This document shows positions 20,147 to 28,680 of a stretch of DNA of 64,000 nucleotides, in pieces; within the stretch, counting starts at the first letter, position 1; every line of letters begins with the position of its first letter. A model generated the notes under the pieces. It made no database searches, had not been told where the DNA came from, and was given only the letters and a program-made list of their open reading frames with translations. The DNA is taken from NCBI RefSeq assembly GCF_024360925.2, contig NZ_CP113517.1, forward strand, positions 2,356,001 to 2,420,000, given 5' to 3'. The position numbers and the translations under genes are program-made. The stretch is from Methylomonas rapida. GTDB taxonomy: Bacteria > Pseudomonadota > Gammaproteobacteria > Methylococcales > Methylomonadaceae.

Positions 20147-21814
20147 CCTGAATCCGTGACTTAAAAGGCCATCCACGGCCGCAACGCAATGATTTAAAAC
20201 GCTTATTCTGGGATAATACCGCTATTCTTCCATTCACCCGGCGAGTGATTCATGAAGCGGTTTATCCTGGAGCAATCTGAAACTGAATTTTATACCAGCC
20301 ATTCTGGATTAGCCTTGGTCGGTTTATGTTTGAATCAATATGGCCAGCTCAATCAGGCGCTGGAAAAAGGTATTCCGCTACGGCACGGTATTGCTCACGC
20401 CGATATTATCAAAAGCTATATAGGCACCCTTAGCCTGGGCAAAAGCGACTTCGAAGCCATCGAAAACCATCGCGACGACGACTATTTCAAAGCCGCGCTC
20501 GCCATTCATCAAGTACCCTCCAGCGCCCGCCTCAGACAGCGACTGGATGAACACGCCGACGCCTTATTACCGATCATTTATCAAAGCAACCTCGATTTTC
20601 TGGCTCACGCCCAGGTGCCGGTAACGCCGTTAGCCACAGGCCATGTCGCGTTGGATATCGATGTTTACCCCATGAACAACGAAAAAACCTGCAAAGAAGG
20701 CGTCTCCCGAACCTACAAAGGTTTTGACGGCTACGCCCCGATTGCCCTCTATCTGGGTAAAGAGGGCTGGTGTATTGGTAATGAACTGCGCGAAGGCAAG
20801 CAGCATTGCCAATACGAATTCCGCTATGCGCTGGAGCGCGGACTCGCCGCCGCGAAACGTTTGACGACTTTGCCTTTGTTGGTCCGGCTGGATGGCGGTC
20901 ACGACGCGCTCGACAATCGCATCGACTTACACGAAGCCGATCAGGTCGATTTCATCATCAAATGGAACCCGCGTAAACAAGATGCCGACGCCTGGCTGGC
21001 CTACGCCGAACAACACGGCCAGTGGACCACACCGCGCGAAGGCAAACGCGTGGCCTTGTTCAGTGTCATGGAGCAACACACTCGCAACGGTAAAACCTAT
21101 ACCTGTCGCCGGGTCATGCAAATCACCGAGCGCACCATCACGGCTCAAGGCCAAGCCCTCGTGCTACCGGATATCGAAATCGAAGGCTGGTGGACCAGTC
21201 TGCCGGTGGCCGATTACGACGATGCCATGGTTATTGCCCTCTATCGCGACCATGCCACCGCTGAACAATTCCACAGCGAATTCAAGACCGATCTGGATAT
21301 CGAGCGCCTGCCATCCGGCAAGTTTGCCACCAACGACCTGATCATGAGCCTCAGCGCCTATAGCTACAACATCCTGCGCTGGATAGGCCTGATCGGCTTG
21401 CTGGGCGAACAAAGCCCGGTCAGGCATCCTGCCAAGCGGCGGCGTATCAAAACCGTGATCCAGGAACTGATGTATCTGGCCGCGCGACTCATCCGTAGCG
21501 GGCACCGGCTGAAGCTGCGCTTTTCACAGAGCTGTCCCGGTTTCATCGCTTTTGAATCCACCTACGCCAAACTCGCCGCCGGCTAGCGACTGATCGCTCT
21601 GCCATCGATAGCACAACGCCGCAAATTCACAGTGGCTTGGGAATCCTGCGCCTAAAGTCCATCAAATTGAATCATGCAGGGAAAATATTCCAGATAATAC
21701 GCTGCATTTCTAGCCGTTAAACTCGATTGCCCGGACCACACTTTTAAATTCAGCGAATTTTGGAAGAGTATGACGAATAAAAGGTCTGGCAATATGTGGA
21801 GTCACGGATTCAGG
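20147..21814 (+). mobile_element. IS1380-family insertion sequence, copy 1
   Basis: A 1668-bp element with 15-bp perfect terminal inverted repeats (CCTGAATCCGTGACT). The flanks are ATATAA and TTTAAA, with no target duplication, unlike copy 2. Combined with the missing phage DNA on both sides, this points to a rearrangement after insertion or a non-standard insertion event. Confidence 0.93.
20252..21586 (+). CDS. IS1380-family DDE transposase, IS copy 1
   Basis: A transposase of 444 residues. The catalytic residues are probably the Asp in HVALDIDVYP, the Asp in LVRLDGGHDA and the Glu in EQFHSEFKTDLD, in the usual DDE order with the beta-strand insertion of the IS1380/IS4-related group between them. 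The gene starts 105 bp inside the left end. The protein is identical in all three IS copies of the window; the only difference noted is a silent base at 21110/29644/60389. Confidence 0.93.
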   Translation: MKRFILEQSETEFYTSHSGLALVGLCLNQYGQLNQALEKGIPLRHGIAHADIIKSYIGTLSLGKSDFEAIENHRDDDYFKAALAIHQVPSSARLRQRLDEHADALLPIIYQSNLDFLAHAQVPVTPLATGHVALDIDVYPMNNEKTCKEGVSRTYKGFDGYAPIALYLGKEGWCIGNELREGKQHCQYEFRYALERGLAAAKRLTTLPLLVRLDGGHDALDNRIDLHEADQVDFIIKWNPRKQDADAWLAYAEQHGQWTTPREGKRVALFSVMEQHTRNGKTYTCRRVMQITERTITAQGQALVLPDIEIEGWWTSLPVADYDDAMVIALYRDHATAEQFHSEFKTDLDIERLPSGKFATNDLIMSLSAYSYNILRWIGLIGLLGEQSPVRHPAKRRRIKTVIQELMYLAARLIRSGHRLKLRFSQSCPGFIAFESTYAKLAAG

Positions 21815-21919
21815 TTTAAATGAGCGCATGATAATTATGCCGGCCAAAAAAGCAGCCGCAACGGCGATCAAATCCGGCACCATGCCGGTTAATTGATCGG
21901 TAATAGCTTCTTGAATCAT
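21815..21919 (-). pseudogene. Truncated copy of the 188-residue phage gene, copy A
   Basis: Only the N terminus remains (MIQEAITDQLTGMVPDL, the membrane helix and MRSFK); the frame then runs into the IS and stops at 21710. The basic C-terminal domain seen in copy B is lost. The helix has Ala where copy B has Val. Confidence 0.85.
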
Positions 21920-21928
21920 AAAAAACTC

Positions 21929-21960
21929 CAAAAAAAAAGGCGGGGTTTTACCCCCGCCCA
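21929..21960 (-). terminator. Intrinsic terminator after the major coat gene, copy A
   Basis: On the minus strand a GC-rich hairpin GGCGGGGG/CCCCGCC with a TAAAA loop is followed by eight T. It sits 10 bp after the gpVIII stop. A strong terminator after gVIII is also typical of Ff phages. Confidence 0.85.
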
Positions 21961-21969
21961 TCAGCAAGA

Positions 21970-22167
21970 TTAGCTTGCGCCACGTTGCATGAGTTTGAAG
22001 GCAGCAATCGCGATAATGGCGATCAGGAACAAGCCGGCCACAGTAGACGCATCGGTTTTAGCATCTTCCAAGGCGGTTGAAACATCGGCAGGCACAGCAG
22101 CAAAAGCCGAACCGATAGACGCGGAAACCAAGGCGGTACCAGCGGCAATTTTTTTATTCAGTTTCAT
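21970..22167 (-). CDS. Major coat protein (gpVIII-like), copy A
   Basis: A protein of 65 residues, identical to copy B (31329-31526), with AGGAG well placed before the ATG. See copy B for the description. Confidence 0.9.
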   Translation of the reverse strand: MKLNKKIAAGTALVSASIGSAFAAVPADVSTALEDAKTDASTVAGLFLIAIIAIAAFKLMQRGAS

Positions 22168-22282
22168 AAGTAAAACTCCTAATTGGGATTGATAAAAACC
22201 ACGCTTTTTTTGGGTCGGTGTGCATGGCGTGAATAACACCGGATCGGGCCTGACGATCAATGAATAACCATCAGAATCGAAT

Positions 22283-22603
22283 TCAGGCACTTGCATTGGT
22301 TGCCGCCTTGGGCACGACAACCCGCAAATGCTTAATGTTGATTTCGGCGAGTTCGAGCGAGCCGAAGCGGCCAACCTGAAAAGCGTTATCGCCCAACAGA
22401 TATTTGCCCTTGGCAATCGGGCCTATCTTGTCGCGCTCTTCCCGGTTCTGGGTGAAGGCATGACGAATTTTGAACTGCAAGGGATAACGGCTTTGGTCGG
22501 TAAACATCAAAGCCGGTTGTTCCAGCGTGTAATAGACGGTGCCATCTTTGCGGCTAACCAACTGATCGGCTAAAAGGTCTTCTGTCTCGATTTCAATATG
22601 CAT
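22283..22603 (-). CDS. ssDNA-binding protein (gpV-like), copy A
   Basis: A protein of 106 residues identical to the copy B gene at 31642-31962. Confidence 0.75.
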   Translation of the reverse strand: MHIEIETEDLLADQLVSRKDGTVYYTLEQPALMFTDQSRYPLQFKIRHAFTQNREERDKIGPIAKGKYLLGDNAFQVGRFGSLELAEINIKHLRVVVPKAATNASA

Positions 22604-22628
22604 GGTTTTTCCTCAACGGGAGTGGTGG

Positions 22629-23816
22629 TTAGGCCGCTTTGTAAAACGGCGGGAACTGTTCGCCGAAATTGATTTCGACATAACGGATAAAGGGGATGAC
22701 TTCACATTGCAGGCCATCGCCTTTCAGGTTTTGCAGGACGGCGCGCGAAAGACCAACTTCGTGGAGCATTTCAATAGCACCCCAGAAAACGTTTTCAGAT
22801 GTAGCGGTACGCCTTGCTTCAATCCATCCATCGGCTTTAATAGATCGAAAAACACGATACGCGGACATGGCTTTACCGTAAGTGATCTTGCCGGAACGAG
22901 CGTTTACGGTGGGAAATTTGGCTTTTAATGCTTTCTCTATCTCTTCATCTCTAATGATTCTCATCTGTTTACCCTCTAACGCTTTGAATAGGTCTTGTGT
23001 GGCTTCTTTCCAATATTTTTCGGCGTTGAAAACCCTGGACAACGAAAATAAGTTGTTATCGATCTGTCGCCGCTCGAACCAACGGGTTTTCAAGCTGACT
23101 TCCCATCGCACCATGCCTTTAGCCCAATCGAGCAAAGCATCGGTGTAATGCTCGGAGACCTTGTCGCCACGCTTTTTGAGCTTGGCTAATTGGTTCATGA
23201 CTTCCAGGAGCTTGACGTAAACCTTGATTTTCTTGATACGGCTGTTGGACTTGCCGAAATAGGCGGTGCCGGCATAACCGGTACGGGCGCGGGTTTGGCC
23301 ATTACTGACATTCTGCAAGGCGTTGACGAATTGCAAGGCTTCGTTTTCCGTCTTGCACCAAGAGTGATAGGTAATATCGACCTGTTCAACCGACCAATGC
23401 TTTTGCTCTAAATACTCGATGAGATGCGGATAAGTATCGATCAACAAATGAATCATCTTTTCAGCGCAGTACCAAATATTGTCAGAACCGAACAGGTTAT
23501 GACCTTGGATGAGTTTGGCCGGGCTGGCTTTGATCTCGATGAAAAAGTCTTGAACATCGGCGTTTTTCTTGAAACTGTCGCGGAAGTCGAAAACCTTGAA
23601 GGCCATAGTCGAAAGACTGGAAGGGATGGACTCCCAGCGATGCGTCAAGGCGATTTCTTCGCCATGAGCATCAAGGGAGGATTCCAGCGGAATTTTCAAA
23701 TCAGAAAGGCTGATACGGGTTTTTTGCACTTCATGCAACACAGGCAAGCCGTTTTCGGTCAATCCGGATTCAAACACTTGGCGGAATGGGCAACGAAGGA
23801 CAAGCATGTCGATCAT
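22629..23816 (-). CDS. Rolling-circle replication initiator (gpII-like), copy A
   Basis: A protein of 395 residues identical to the copy B gene at 31988-33175. The start lies within the 167-bp-period duplication. Confidence 0.8.
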   Translation of the reverse strand: MIDMLVLRCPFRQVFESGLTENGLPVLHEVQKTRISLSDLKIPLESSLDAHGEEIALTHRWESIPSSLSTMAFKVFDFRDSFKKNADVQDFFIEIKASPAKLIQGHNLFGSDNIWYCAEKMIHLLIDTYPHLIEYLEQKHWSVEQVDITYHSWCKTENEALQFVNALQNVSNGQTRARTGYAGTAYFGKSNSRIKKIKVYVKLLEVMNQLAKLKKRGDKVSEHYTDALLDWAKGMVRWEVSLKTRWFERRQIDNNLFSLSRVFNAEKYWKEATQDLFKALEGKQMRIIRDEEIEKALKAKFPTVNARSGKITYGKAMSAYRVFRSIKADGWIEARRTATSENVFWGAIEMLHEVGLSRAVLQNLKGDGLQCEVIPFIRYVEINFGEQFPPFYKAA

Positions 23817-24127
23817 GACTAAAAATCAGTTATCGATACCAGAACGAGGACGTTCTTCGCATTCGTCACAGTGACAAACCAAACCACGCTTTAAGCGTTG
23901 GTCATGCAGATAGAGTTCCAAAAATGGCAAGAAATAGCCGGTCACTCGACCAACCACAAACGAAGGACAAGCATGTCGATCATGACTAAAAATCAGTTAT
24001 CGATACCAGAACGAGGACGTTCTTCGCATTCGTCACAGTGACAAACCAAACCACGCTTTAAGCGTTGGTCATGCAGATAGAGTTCCAAAAATGGCAAGAA
24101 ATAGCCGGTCACTCGACCAACCACAAA
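23792..24127. repeat. Direct duplication, period 167 bp, copy A
   Basis: 23792-23960 is repeated at 23959-24127. The unit covers the first codons of the rep gene and the last 50 or so codons of the small membrane-protein gene upstream. The same duplication is present in copy B (33151-33486), so it predates the tandem array. Confidence 0.93.
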
Positions 24128-24208
24128 GGCAATGACTAAACCGATAAAAATACCGGCCAGATAGGAACCCTGAACAGCAATATCAATAGCAGATAGGCAT
24201 TCGTTCAT
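23993..24208 (-). CDS. Small phage membrane protein with Cys cluster, copy A
   Basis: A protein of 71 residues identical to copy B (33352-33567). A start-less second copy of its C-terminal half lies just downstream because of the duplication. Confidence 0.65.
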   Translation of the reverse strand: MNECLSAIDIAVQGSYLAGIFIGLVIAFVVGRVTGYFLPFLELYLHDQRLKRGLVCHCDECEERPRSGIDN

Positions 24209-24495
24209 AGGTTGCTCTCCTGCCCTACTGATTCGGCGGACTGGACAGGAGAGCGGCCAACGTCCGCTATACCAGCTCTAAAAAATTGAATTTCCTGAAT
24301 GGATTTATCGACAAGCGATTGCAGTTTAGGGAAATCGATAAACAACAAGCGAATGCCATCCAGGCGGGAAATGTGAAGATCACAAATGGATTGACGAAAA
24401 GGAATGGGTTGTAACTTTTCTTCACACAAAGAGCGAAAACAGTTTTCAACAATGAAATCCAAGGTTTCTTTAATGGTTTTTTGGGGAATGTTCAT
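24205..24495 (-). CDS. Unknown phage protein, 96 residues, copy A
   Basis: Identical to copy B (33564-33854). It overlaps both neighbours by 4 bp. Confidence 0.65.
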   Translation of the reverse strand: MNIPQKTIKETLDFIVENCFRSLCEEKLQPIPFRQSICDLHISRLDGIRLLFIDFPKLQSLVDKSIQEIQFFRAGIADVGRSPVQSAESVGQESNL

Positions 24496-24866
24496 TTTGA
24501 AACCTCTTTAGCCCAGGCTTCGAACAGTTCAGAACCATTGTCAAAATAAAGATGAATCTCTTGCACCGTAGCACGCGCGTCCATAGTCAAGACATCGATA
24601 CAAGCAGTGAATAAATCGGAATCCAAACCGCGCAATCTGGTCAGGTCGAACGGGAAGCGATGGCCGTTATACAACCCCAGTAAAAACAAGCGAACCGTGG
24701 CGGCTTGGCCGGTGTCACGTTTAGCGATGATAGACAAGCGTTTCAACGATGGAACGCCAACAGATAAAACCGCTTTACGCTCGATTTCAAAATTCGAGAT
24801 TTGATTAAGGAAATCCGTAACAGCTTGAGGTTGTTCGGGAGTGTCTTGGTGATCGGTAGTGTTCAT
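24492..24866 (-). CDS. Unknown phage protein, 124 residues (DUF7673-like), copy A
   Basis: Identical to copy B (33851-34225). First gene of the leftward phage operon. Confidence 0.7.
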   Translation of the reverse strand: MNTTDHQDTPEQPQAVTDFLNQISNFEIERKAVLSVGVPSLKRLSIIAKRDTGQAATVRLFLLGLYNGHRFPFDLTRLRGLDSDLFTACIDVLTMDARATVQEIHLYFDNGSELFEAWAKEVSK

Positions 24867-24881
24867 CGGTTGGCCTCAATG

Positions 24882-24931
24882 ATTCTTAGAACTTAGAAAC
24901 GAGGCTTTTTTTACATTCTTAGAAATTAGAA
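24882..24931. promoter_or_regulatory. Paired operator-like repeats, copy A
   Basis: Two 17-bp direct repeats, ATTCTTAGAACTTAGAA (24882-24898) and ATTCTTAGAAATTAGAA (24915-24931), differ at one base and start 33 bp apart, about three helical turns. Each contains the dyad TTCTTAGAA. They lie between the divergent phage operon and the putative repressor gene. Confidence 0.65.
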
Positions 24932-24952
24932 GTCAAGAAAAAAGTAAACAGA

Positions 24953-25168
24953 ATGCAGAATATGAGAACTAAAGAACACGAGAACAAAGACATGCCAAGC
25001 AAACACATCGACGACAAAACATGGAGAAAAATTCAGGACTTAACAGTAAAAACTGTTATAGCAACCCAAAAACCAATCAAAGAAACAGAAGTACTAGCCT
25101 ATGTGATTAAGAGAGGCCTGGAAGAAGTGAATGTTGAAGAATTAAAAACATTAGGAAAAGACAAATAG
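24953..25168 (+). CDS. Putative phage repressor, ribbon-helix-helix-like, copy A
   Basis: A protein of 71 residues identical to copy B (34312-34527). Confidence 0.5.
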   Translation: MQNMRTKEHENKDMPSKHIDDKTWRKIQDLTVKTVIATQKPIKETEVLAYVIKRGLEEVNVEELKTLGKDK

Positions 25169-25255
25169 TCTAACGGATTTAACTGAGTGGATTGGGAAAA
25201 TAGAGATATATTAGAGAAAAACCATGTAACTGATAAAAAAAGACTTTCCTGAAAC

Positions 25256-25300
25256 TTTGGACCAAGAGTCCACTGGTTATAGTACGTGGACTCTCCCGGA
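25256..25300 (-). other. f1-like plus-strand replication origin, copy A
   Basis: The arms AGAGTCCAC (25265-25273) and GTGGACTCT (25286-25294) enclose a 12-base loop. On the minus strand the arm and its flank read GTGGACTCTTGGTCCAAAG, against GTGGACTCTTGTTCCAAAC in the f1/M13 origin as I recall it. The f1 gpII nick lies in the corresponding loop. The polarity agrees with phage genes being on the packaged strand. Confidence 0.75.
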
Positions 25301-25325
25301 CAGCTGGCAGGCTTCGAAAAGGGAA

Positions 25326-25418
25326 ACTTCGCATAATGCAGAATATATAAAAAAGCCCTGTTGGGAAGTCATTTTCCAACAGGGCTTTTATACATATTCT
25401 CGTCACATTATGCGAAGT
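25326..25418. repeat. attP hairpin and junction between prophage copies A and B
   Basis: ACTTCGCATAATG (25326-25338) and its exact complement CATTATGCGAAGT (25406-25418) bound a long imperfect inverted repeat. The inner arms pair through ATAT/TATA-rich segments and GCCCTGTTGG/CCAACAGGGC around an 11-base loop. Folded as single strand this makes a dif-like duplex with XerC and weaker XerD halves and a small bulge at the centre, the design known from CTXphi. The inner stem followed by TTTT could also act as a terminator for the rightward gene. Confidence 0.85.
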
Positions 25419-25821
25419 AGCCGGCGCCGGCGAAATCTGACCTGGTCAGGCCTTTGAAGCGTTTTCAAGGTAGATATCGCGACGCGCGTAAACGCGCATC
25501 GATGAAGCAGTAAGTCTCCAAAAGCTCGCGCTAAAAAGTCCTGTTCGGCTTCCGCCTCACTGTTTACGCCCGGCTAGGGAAATGGCACGAAATAACTACG
25601 AGCGGGCTATTTTGCGCGAAAACGCAAGCGGTGTAGCCAATCCGTCAGGCGCTACAGCAAGGACGGGCTGCTAGCCCGTTAAGGCGCGAACACGATCACT
25701 CTCAAAAGGGTTTTTAGGGTGGAATGTATGCGGCGGAAAGGATGCGAGGCCCGCGGATCGCCGTGCTAAAGCTCGGCGATCCTCCCGAAGGTCTACGGTA
25801 ATTAAGGTAACGTTACGTTAA
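25419..25821. other. Phage intergenic region, copy B
   Basis: The same hairpin-bearing non-coding stretch as at 16952-17354, with hairpins at 25663-25679 and 25755-25782. It contains no gene that I can support. Confidence 0.5.
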
Positions 25822-26925
25822 TTAAGGCTGTACAGGCTTAACCTCGGCTACTTGGGAAACCGGTAATGTTTTTGCCGGCATGTCAGCCGAATGCGGGGAT
25901 GATTGCAAGCCGACATAAGGATTGAAATGCAAATTCATCATGTGTTCGTGACATTGCTCCCAAGTGACAGGGTAAGGCGTGGCTTGTTGTGTGTAGCATT
26001 TGCACGAGGTTTTAGTGGCAATGCAACCCGCTAAAACCGGAACGGCGGTCACCTTGAGCAACTCGGCATAAGCAGGAGCCGTTTCAGGATGATTAGGAAC
26101 GGCCGGCGTAAAGTCCGGCGTCTTGATCATCGGTTGTACGGCGGACGCGCCCCCCGCGCCCGCTCCTGCCGTCGCTGTCGCGGGTGTCACGCCCACCGCG
26201 GACGGATTGTCGGTAGACGCCGGCTGGATAGCCTGATTAGGGTTTGAAAATTCATTGATCCGGTGATAAATCCGATAGCCAATAATGGCCAATACCAAGG
26301 CGCAAAAACACAACACATAAAAGCTCAAAGGCTTGCGCTTATTGAGCTTGGTGTGCAGTGATGCGGACTTGTAAAGTTTAAAGATTTGCTTGGGGAGCTT
26401 ATAAGGCCTGATGACCGCATCACCACGAGAAGTCACATTTTGCCGGCATTCGGGGAATTCGTATTCCGTGCGACCACGCCAATTGGCGACCAGATGAATA
26501 TGACGACCTACCAGCAAACGCACATTAGAATGAAAGAGATGGGGGCCTTGACTGATCAGCCAAAAATCAAGACCTTTATGCCGATGCGTTTCAAGCGCGG
26601 CAATTTCTTCAGGCAAGGCTGACGCGGAGTTGGTTGGACGCCAAACCCGCTGCACTTCGTCAAGAACAATTAAACTGCCATCGGTGGCCCAATAAGGCCA
26701 ATCTTCGACCAGGTAAATAACTTTGCCCTCATTCTGCATTTGCTCTAGATCGAAAGAGCGGCAATGCTCACAAAGTTCTGACGTACAAAAAACAGGTTCA
26801 TGGGCCACTTTAAGATCAGGGATACCATGCACATAAATTTTGCGCTGAGAAGGCAAGCGAGTAAGTTCCTGAACGGTCCAAGCGGTTTTGCCGGCACCAG
26901 GAGTGCCAGTAATCAACGTAATCAT
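25822..26925 (-). CDS. zot: Zot-like assembly ATPase (gpI)
   Basis: An inner-membrane morphogenesis protein of 367 residues that drives extrusion of filamentous phage. The Walker A motif is GTPGAGKT (residues 7-14) and the Walker B motif is LIVLDEVQRVW (Asp89, Glu90). One membrane helix lies at about 200-220. The periplasmic part has an Ala/Gly/Pro-rich linker (about 245-275) and a Cys-containing tail (GCIATKTSCKCYTQQ, then EQCHEH) typical of Zot-family proteins. It is the last gene of the morphogenesis operon and overlaps the gpVI-like gene by 4 bp. Confidence 0.95.
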   Translation of the reverse strand: MITLITGTPGAGKTAWTVQELTRLPSQRKIYVHGIPDLKVAHEPVFCTSELCEHCRSFDLEQMQNEGKVIYLVEDWPYWATDGSLIVLDEVQRVWRPTNSASALPEEIAALETHRHKGLDFWLISQGPHLFHSNVRLLVGRHIHLVANWRGRTEYEFPECRQNVTSRGDAVIRPYKLPKQIFKLYKSASLHTKLNKRKPLSFYVLCFCALVLAIIGYRIYHRINEFSNPNQAIQPASTDNPSAVGVTPATATAGAGAGGASAVQPMIKTPDFTPAVPNHPETAPAYAELLKVTAVPVLAGCIATKTSCKCYTQQATPYPVTWEQCHEHMMNLHFNPYVGLQSSPHSADMPAKTLPVSQVAEVKPVQP

Positions 26926-27194
26926 AAAGGCCTCAATTTTTTAATAGCCATCATGGCGGCGCGGGTAGTCAAACCCGCAGCCAAAATGCCCAAGAACTGC
27001 CCTACCCCGCCCAAATTCAGCAATTGCAAGATAGTTGGATCGATCAAGGCGAACTTGGCTTGAGCCTGGGCAATAACAGACGAAGCAAAGGCAGTCAAAG
27101 CCGCATAAGAAATCAAGCCAAAGCCAAGGGATACCAGGACACGAGCGGCCAAAGTGCCGGTAATAGATAGCAAAAAAGCTGCAATGGTATTCAT
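26922..27194 (-). CDS. gpVI-like minor coat protein (DUF2523 type)
   Basis: A very hydrophobic protein of 90 residues starting MNTIAAFLLSITGTLAARVL, with three probable membrane segments and a short basic end (KKLRPL). The position between gpIII and gpI and the GVGQFLGILAAGLTTRAAM segment match the DUF2523 proteins that play the gpVI role in other inoviruses. The ATG overlaps the upstream stop as TGATG. A TTG one codon upstream is a less likely start. Confidence 0.82.
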   Translation of the reverse strand: MNTIAAFLLSITGTLAARVLVSLGFGLISYAALTAFASSVIAQAQAKFALIDPTILQLLNLGGVGQFLGILAAGLTTRAAMMAIKKLRPL

Positions 27195-28639
27195 CAATCA
27201 CGTACCCCACCTAAAACAAACCAGCCAGCCATAAGCCAACCCACGGCAATCAAGACCGGTGCTAATGACGATAGAAACTGACAAACCGGCGCGTAACTAA
27301 AAACCGCACCCGAGAGAAAGTGACCTGCTACAGCAACGTCGGCGGGGCAGCTGCCAGATCCCCAGCTTGTCGAAGTGAAAGAAGCGTTAACCGGGGTAGT
27401 AGTCAAGGTTTCAGGAGATTGAATGGTGCCAAGTTTCAAACAACCAACGGCATCAGGGTATTTATCACAATCGGTCAACTGTTCGGATTCGACAGGTTTT
27501 GTTGATGTGTCGCTACCGTAGGCAATAGCCGAGGTTGAGGTTGTGGTAACACCTGTAACGCCATCCGTTATAGCTTGAGTTTGGGCAGAAGTTTTAGACA
27601 CGTCGAAAGCATCACCGGCAGCGGTTGGTGCGATTGAATAGGTATCGGTTGTTGTAGTCACCGCCGTCATTGGGTGGCTGGTTGCCTGATCAAAATATGA
27701 GCGAGTCTCAGTTGTAGGCGGAGCCGTGACAGTGGAAGGATCAGCAGATTCTGCTTTGGGCTCTTCGTCAGTAGTCGGCGGAAATCCTTGTCCAATCAAT
27801 TCATCAAGCAAAGACGGGATTTTTTGCTCTTTATTTGGCCCGTTTAATGTTTCGGCAATATCAGCCTCGAGAGTTTGACGGTTTGCAGGCTCATTGATGA
27901 CCGATCCAACACACATTCCGGTAACGCTATCGTATGTTGACGGCGCTGTGCAGGTTGGGGCAATAGCGCATATCGCCTGTGTTTTGTCCCAATTAGACCC
28001 CGCAGGACACATAGTAGAATACGATATTATTCCCATGTAACCAATAAGGTTTCCACTAGAATAGAGTGAATAATAATCTTTTTGAGAGGCTGTATTACGA
28101 GAAGACCAGGCCGATGAAGAAAGGCTTAAGTTTGGAAAAACTTTTTTGAAGGCAGAGTTAAACGAACCATCACAATAAAAAGGGCCAGAAGCAATATTTT
28201 GCGCTACGCAATATTGACCAAGAGGCGTTGTTGTAGTTTGTGGCTGAGTAGGGTCAGGCGTTGTAACTTTTTCAAGAATTTCATTATAGACATAACTTAT
28301 ATCTATAACAGCAGCAACAGCAGCAGCACAGGCGAGTTTATTAAGCATACAACCGGCAGCAGCTTGAATAATAGCTTGAGTGGGCACAGCCTTAGAAACC
28401 GTAGCCGCCACCTTTTTTCCGGCAACGGATAAATCAAAAGAGGCCAAACCTTTTGCGCCACCCGTAGCAGAGTTATAAACAGAGGGCTTAGGTTTTAGAA
28501 CATCACTATAAGAGACATTTGCATCTTTATTGTTGAGAACATAAACACCGGAGCCATTGGGAAAAAGACCCGACGCAAAAGAAGAAACAGGAATAATTAA
28601 AATAAAAATATAAATTAATGTAAGCCGAATATGATCCAT
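27194..28639 (-). CDS. gpIII-like adsorption protein
   Basis: A protein of 481 residues, the probable receptor-binding tip protein. The start at 28639 gives a signal peptide (MDHIRLTLIYIFILIIPVSSFA). The frame is open further upstream only because the IS supplies an extra start. The middle has a Cys-bearing segment (CPAGSNWDKTQAICAIAPTC, then GMCVGS), followed by a Thr/Ser/Pro-rich spacer (about 260-390), a Cys-containing C-terminal domain and a terminal membrane helix (LAPVLIAVGWLMAGWFVL). This layout is typical of inoviral gpIII. The ATG overlaps the end of the disrupted 25-codon gene. IS insertion 41 bp upstream probably weakens its expression. Confidence 0.8.
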   Translation of the reverse strand: MDHIRLTLIYIFILIIPVSSFASGLFPNGSGVYVLNNKDANVSYSDVLKPKPSVYNSATGGAKGLASFDLSVAGKKVAATVSKAVPTQAIIQAAAGCMLNKLACAAAVAAVIDISYVYNEILEKVTTPDPTQPQTTTTPLGQYCVAQNIASGPFYCDGSFNSAFKKVFPNLSLSSSAWSSRNTASQKDYYSLYSSGNLIGYMGIISYSTMCPAGSNWDKTQAICAIAPTCTAPSTYDSVTGMCVGSVINEPANRQTLEADIAETLNGPNKEQKIPSLLDELIGQGFPPTTDEEPKAESADPSTVTAPPTTETRSYFDQATSHPMTAVTTTTDTYSIAPTAAGDAFDVSKTSAQTQAITDGVTGVTTTSTSAIAYGSDTSTKPVESEQLTDCDKYPDAVGCLKLGTIQSPETLTTTPVNASFTSTSWGSGSCPADVAVAGHFLSGAVFSYAPVCQFLSSLAPVLIAVGWLMAGWFVLGGVRD

Positions 28640-28680
28640 GCCGCACCCGTAATAGCCATATAAACCGCAATTAAATAAAA

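Larger units (their letters stand above)
16941..25407 (-). mobile_element. Inovirus prophage copy A (defective)
   Basis: An 8467-bp unit from the XerC cleavage point of dif to the next att junction. It carries the same gene order as copy B but lacks 892 bp on the two sides of its IS1380 element (67 bp on one side and 825 bp on the other, relative to copy B). Lost are the start and signal peptide of the gpIII-like gene, the 25-codon gene, the 113-residue gene and most of the 188-residue gene. Elsewhere the copies look nearly identical; one difference was noted at 21843 (G) against 31202 (A). Confidence 0.9.

Noticed and set aside
20630..20902. Several antisense and out-of-frame open frames inside each IS copy
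   Set aside because: They recur only because the transposase gene is GC-rich; no ribosome sites or family features.
22168..22416. An upstream in-frame extension of the major coat gene that overlaps the ssDNA-binding gene (same in copy B)
   Set aside because: AGGAG and a proper signal peptide support the short start; the extension has no coat-like character.
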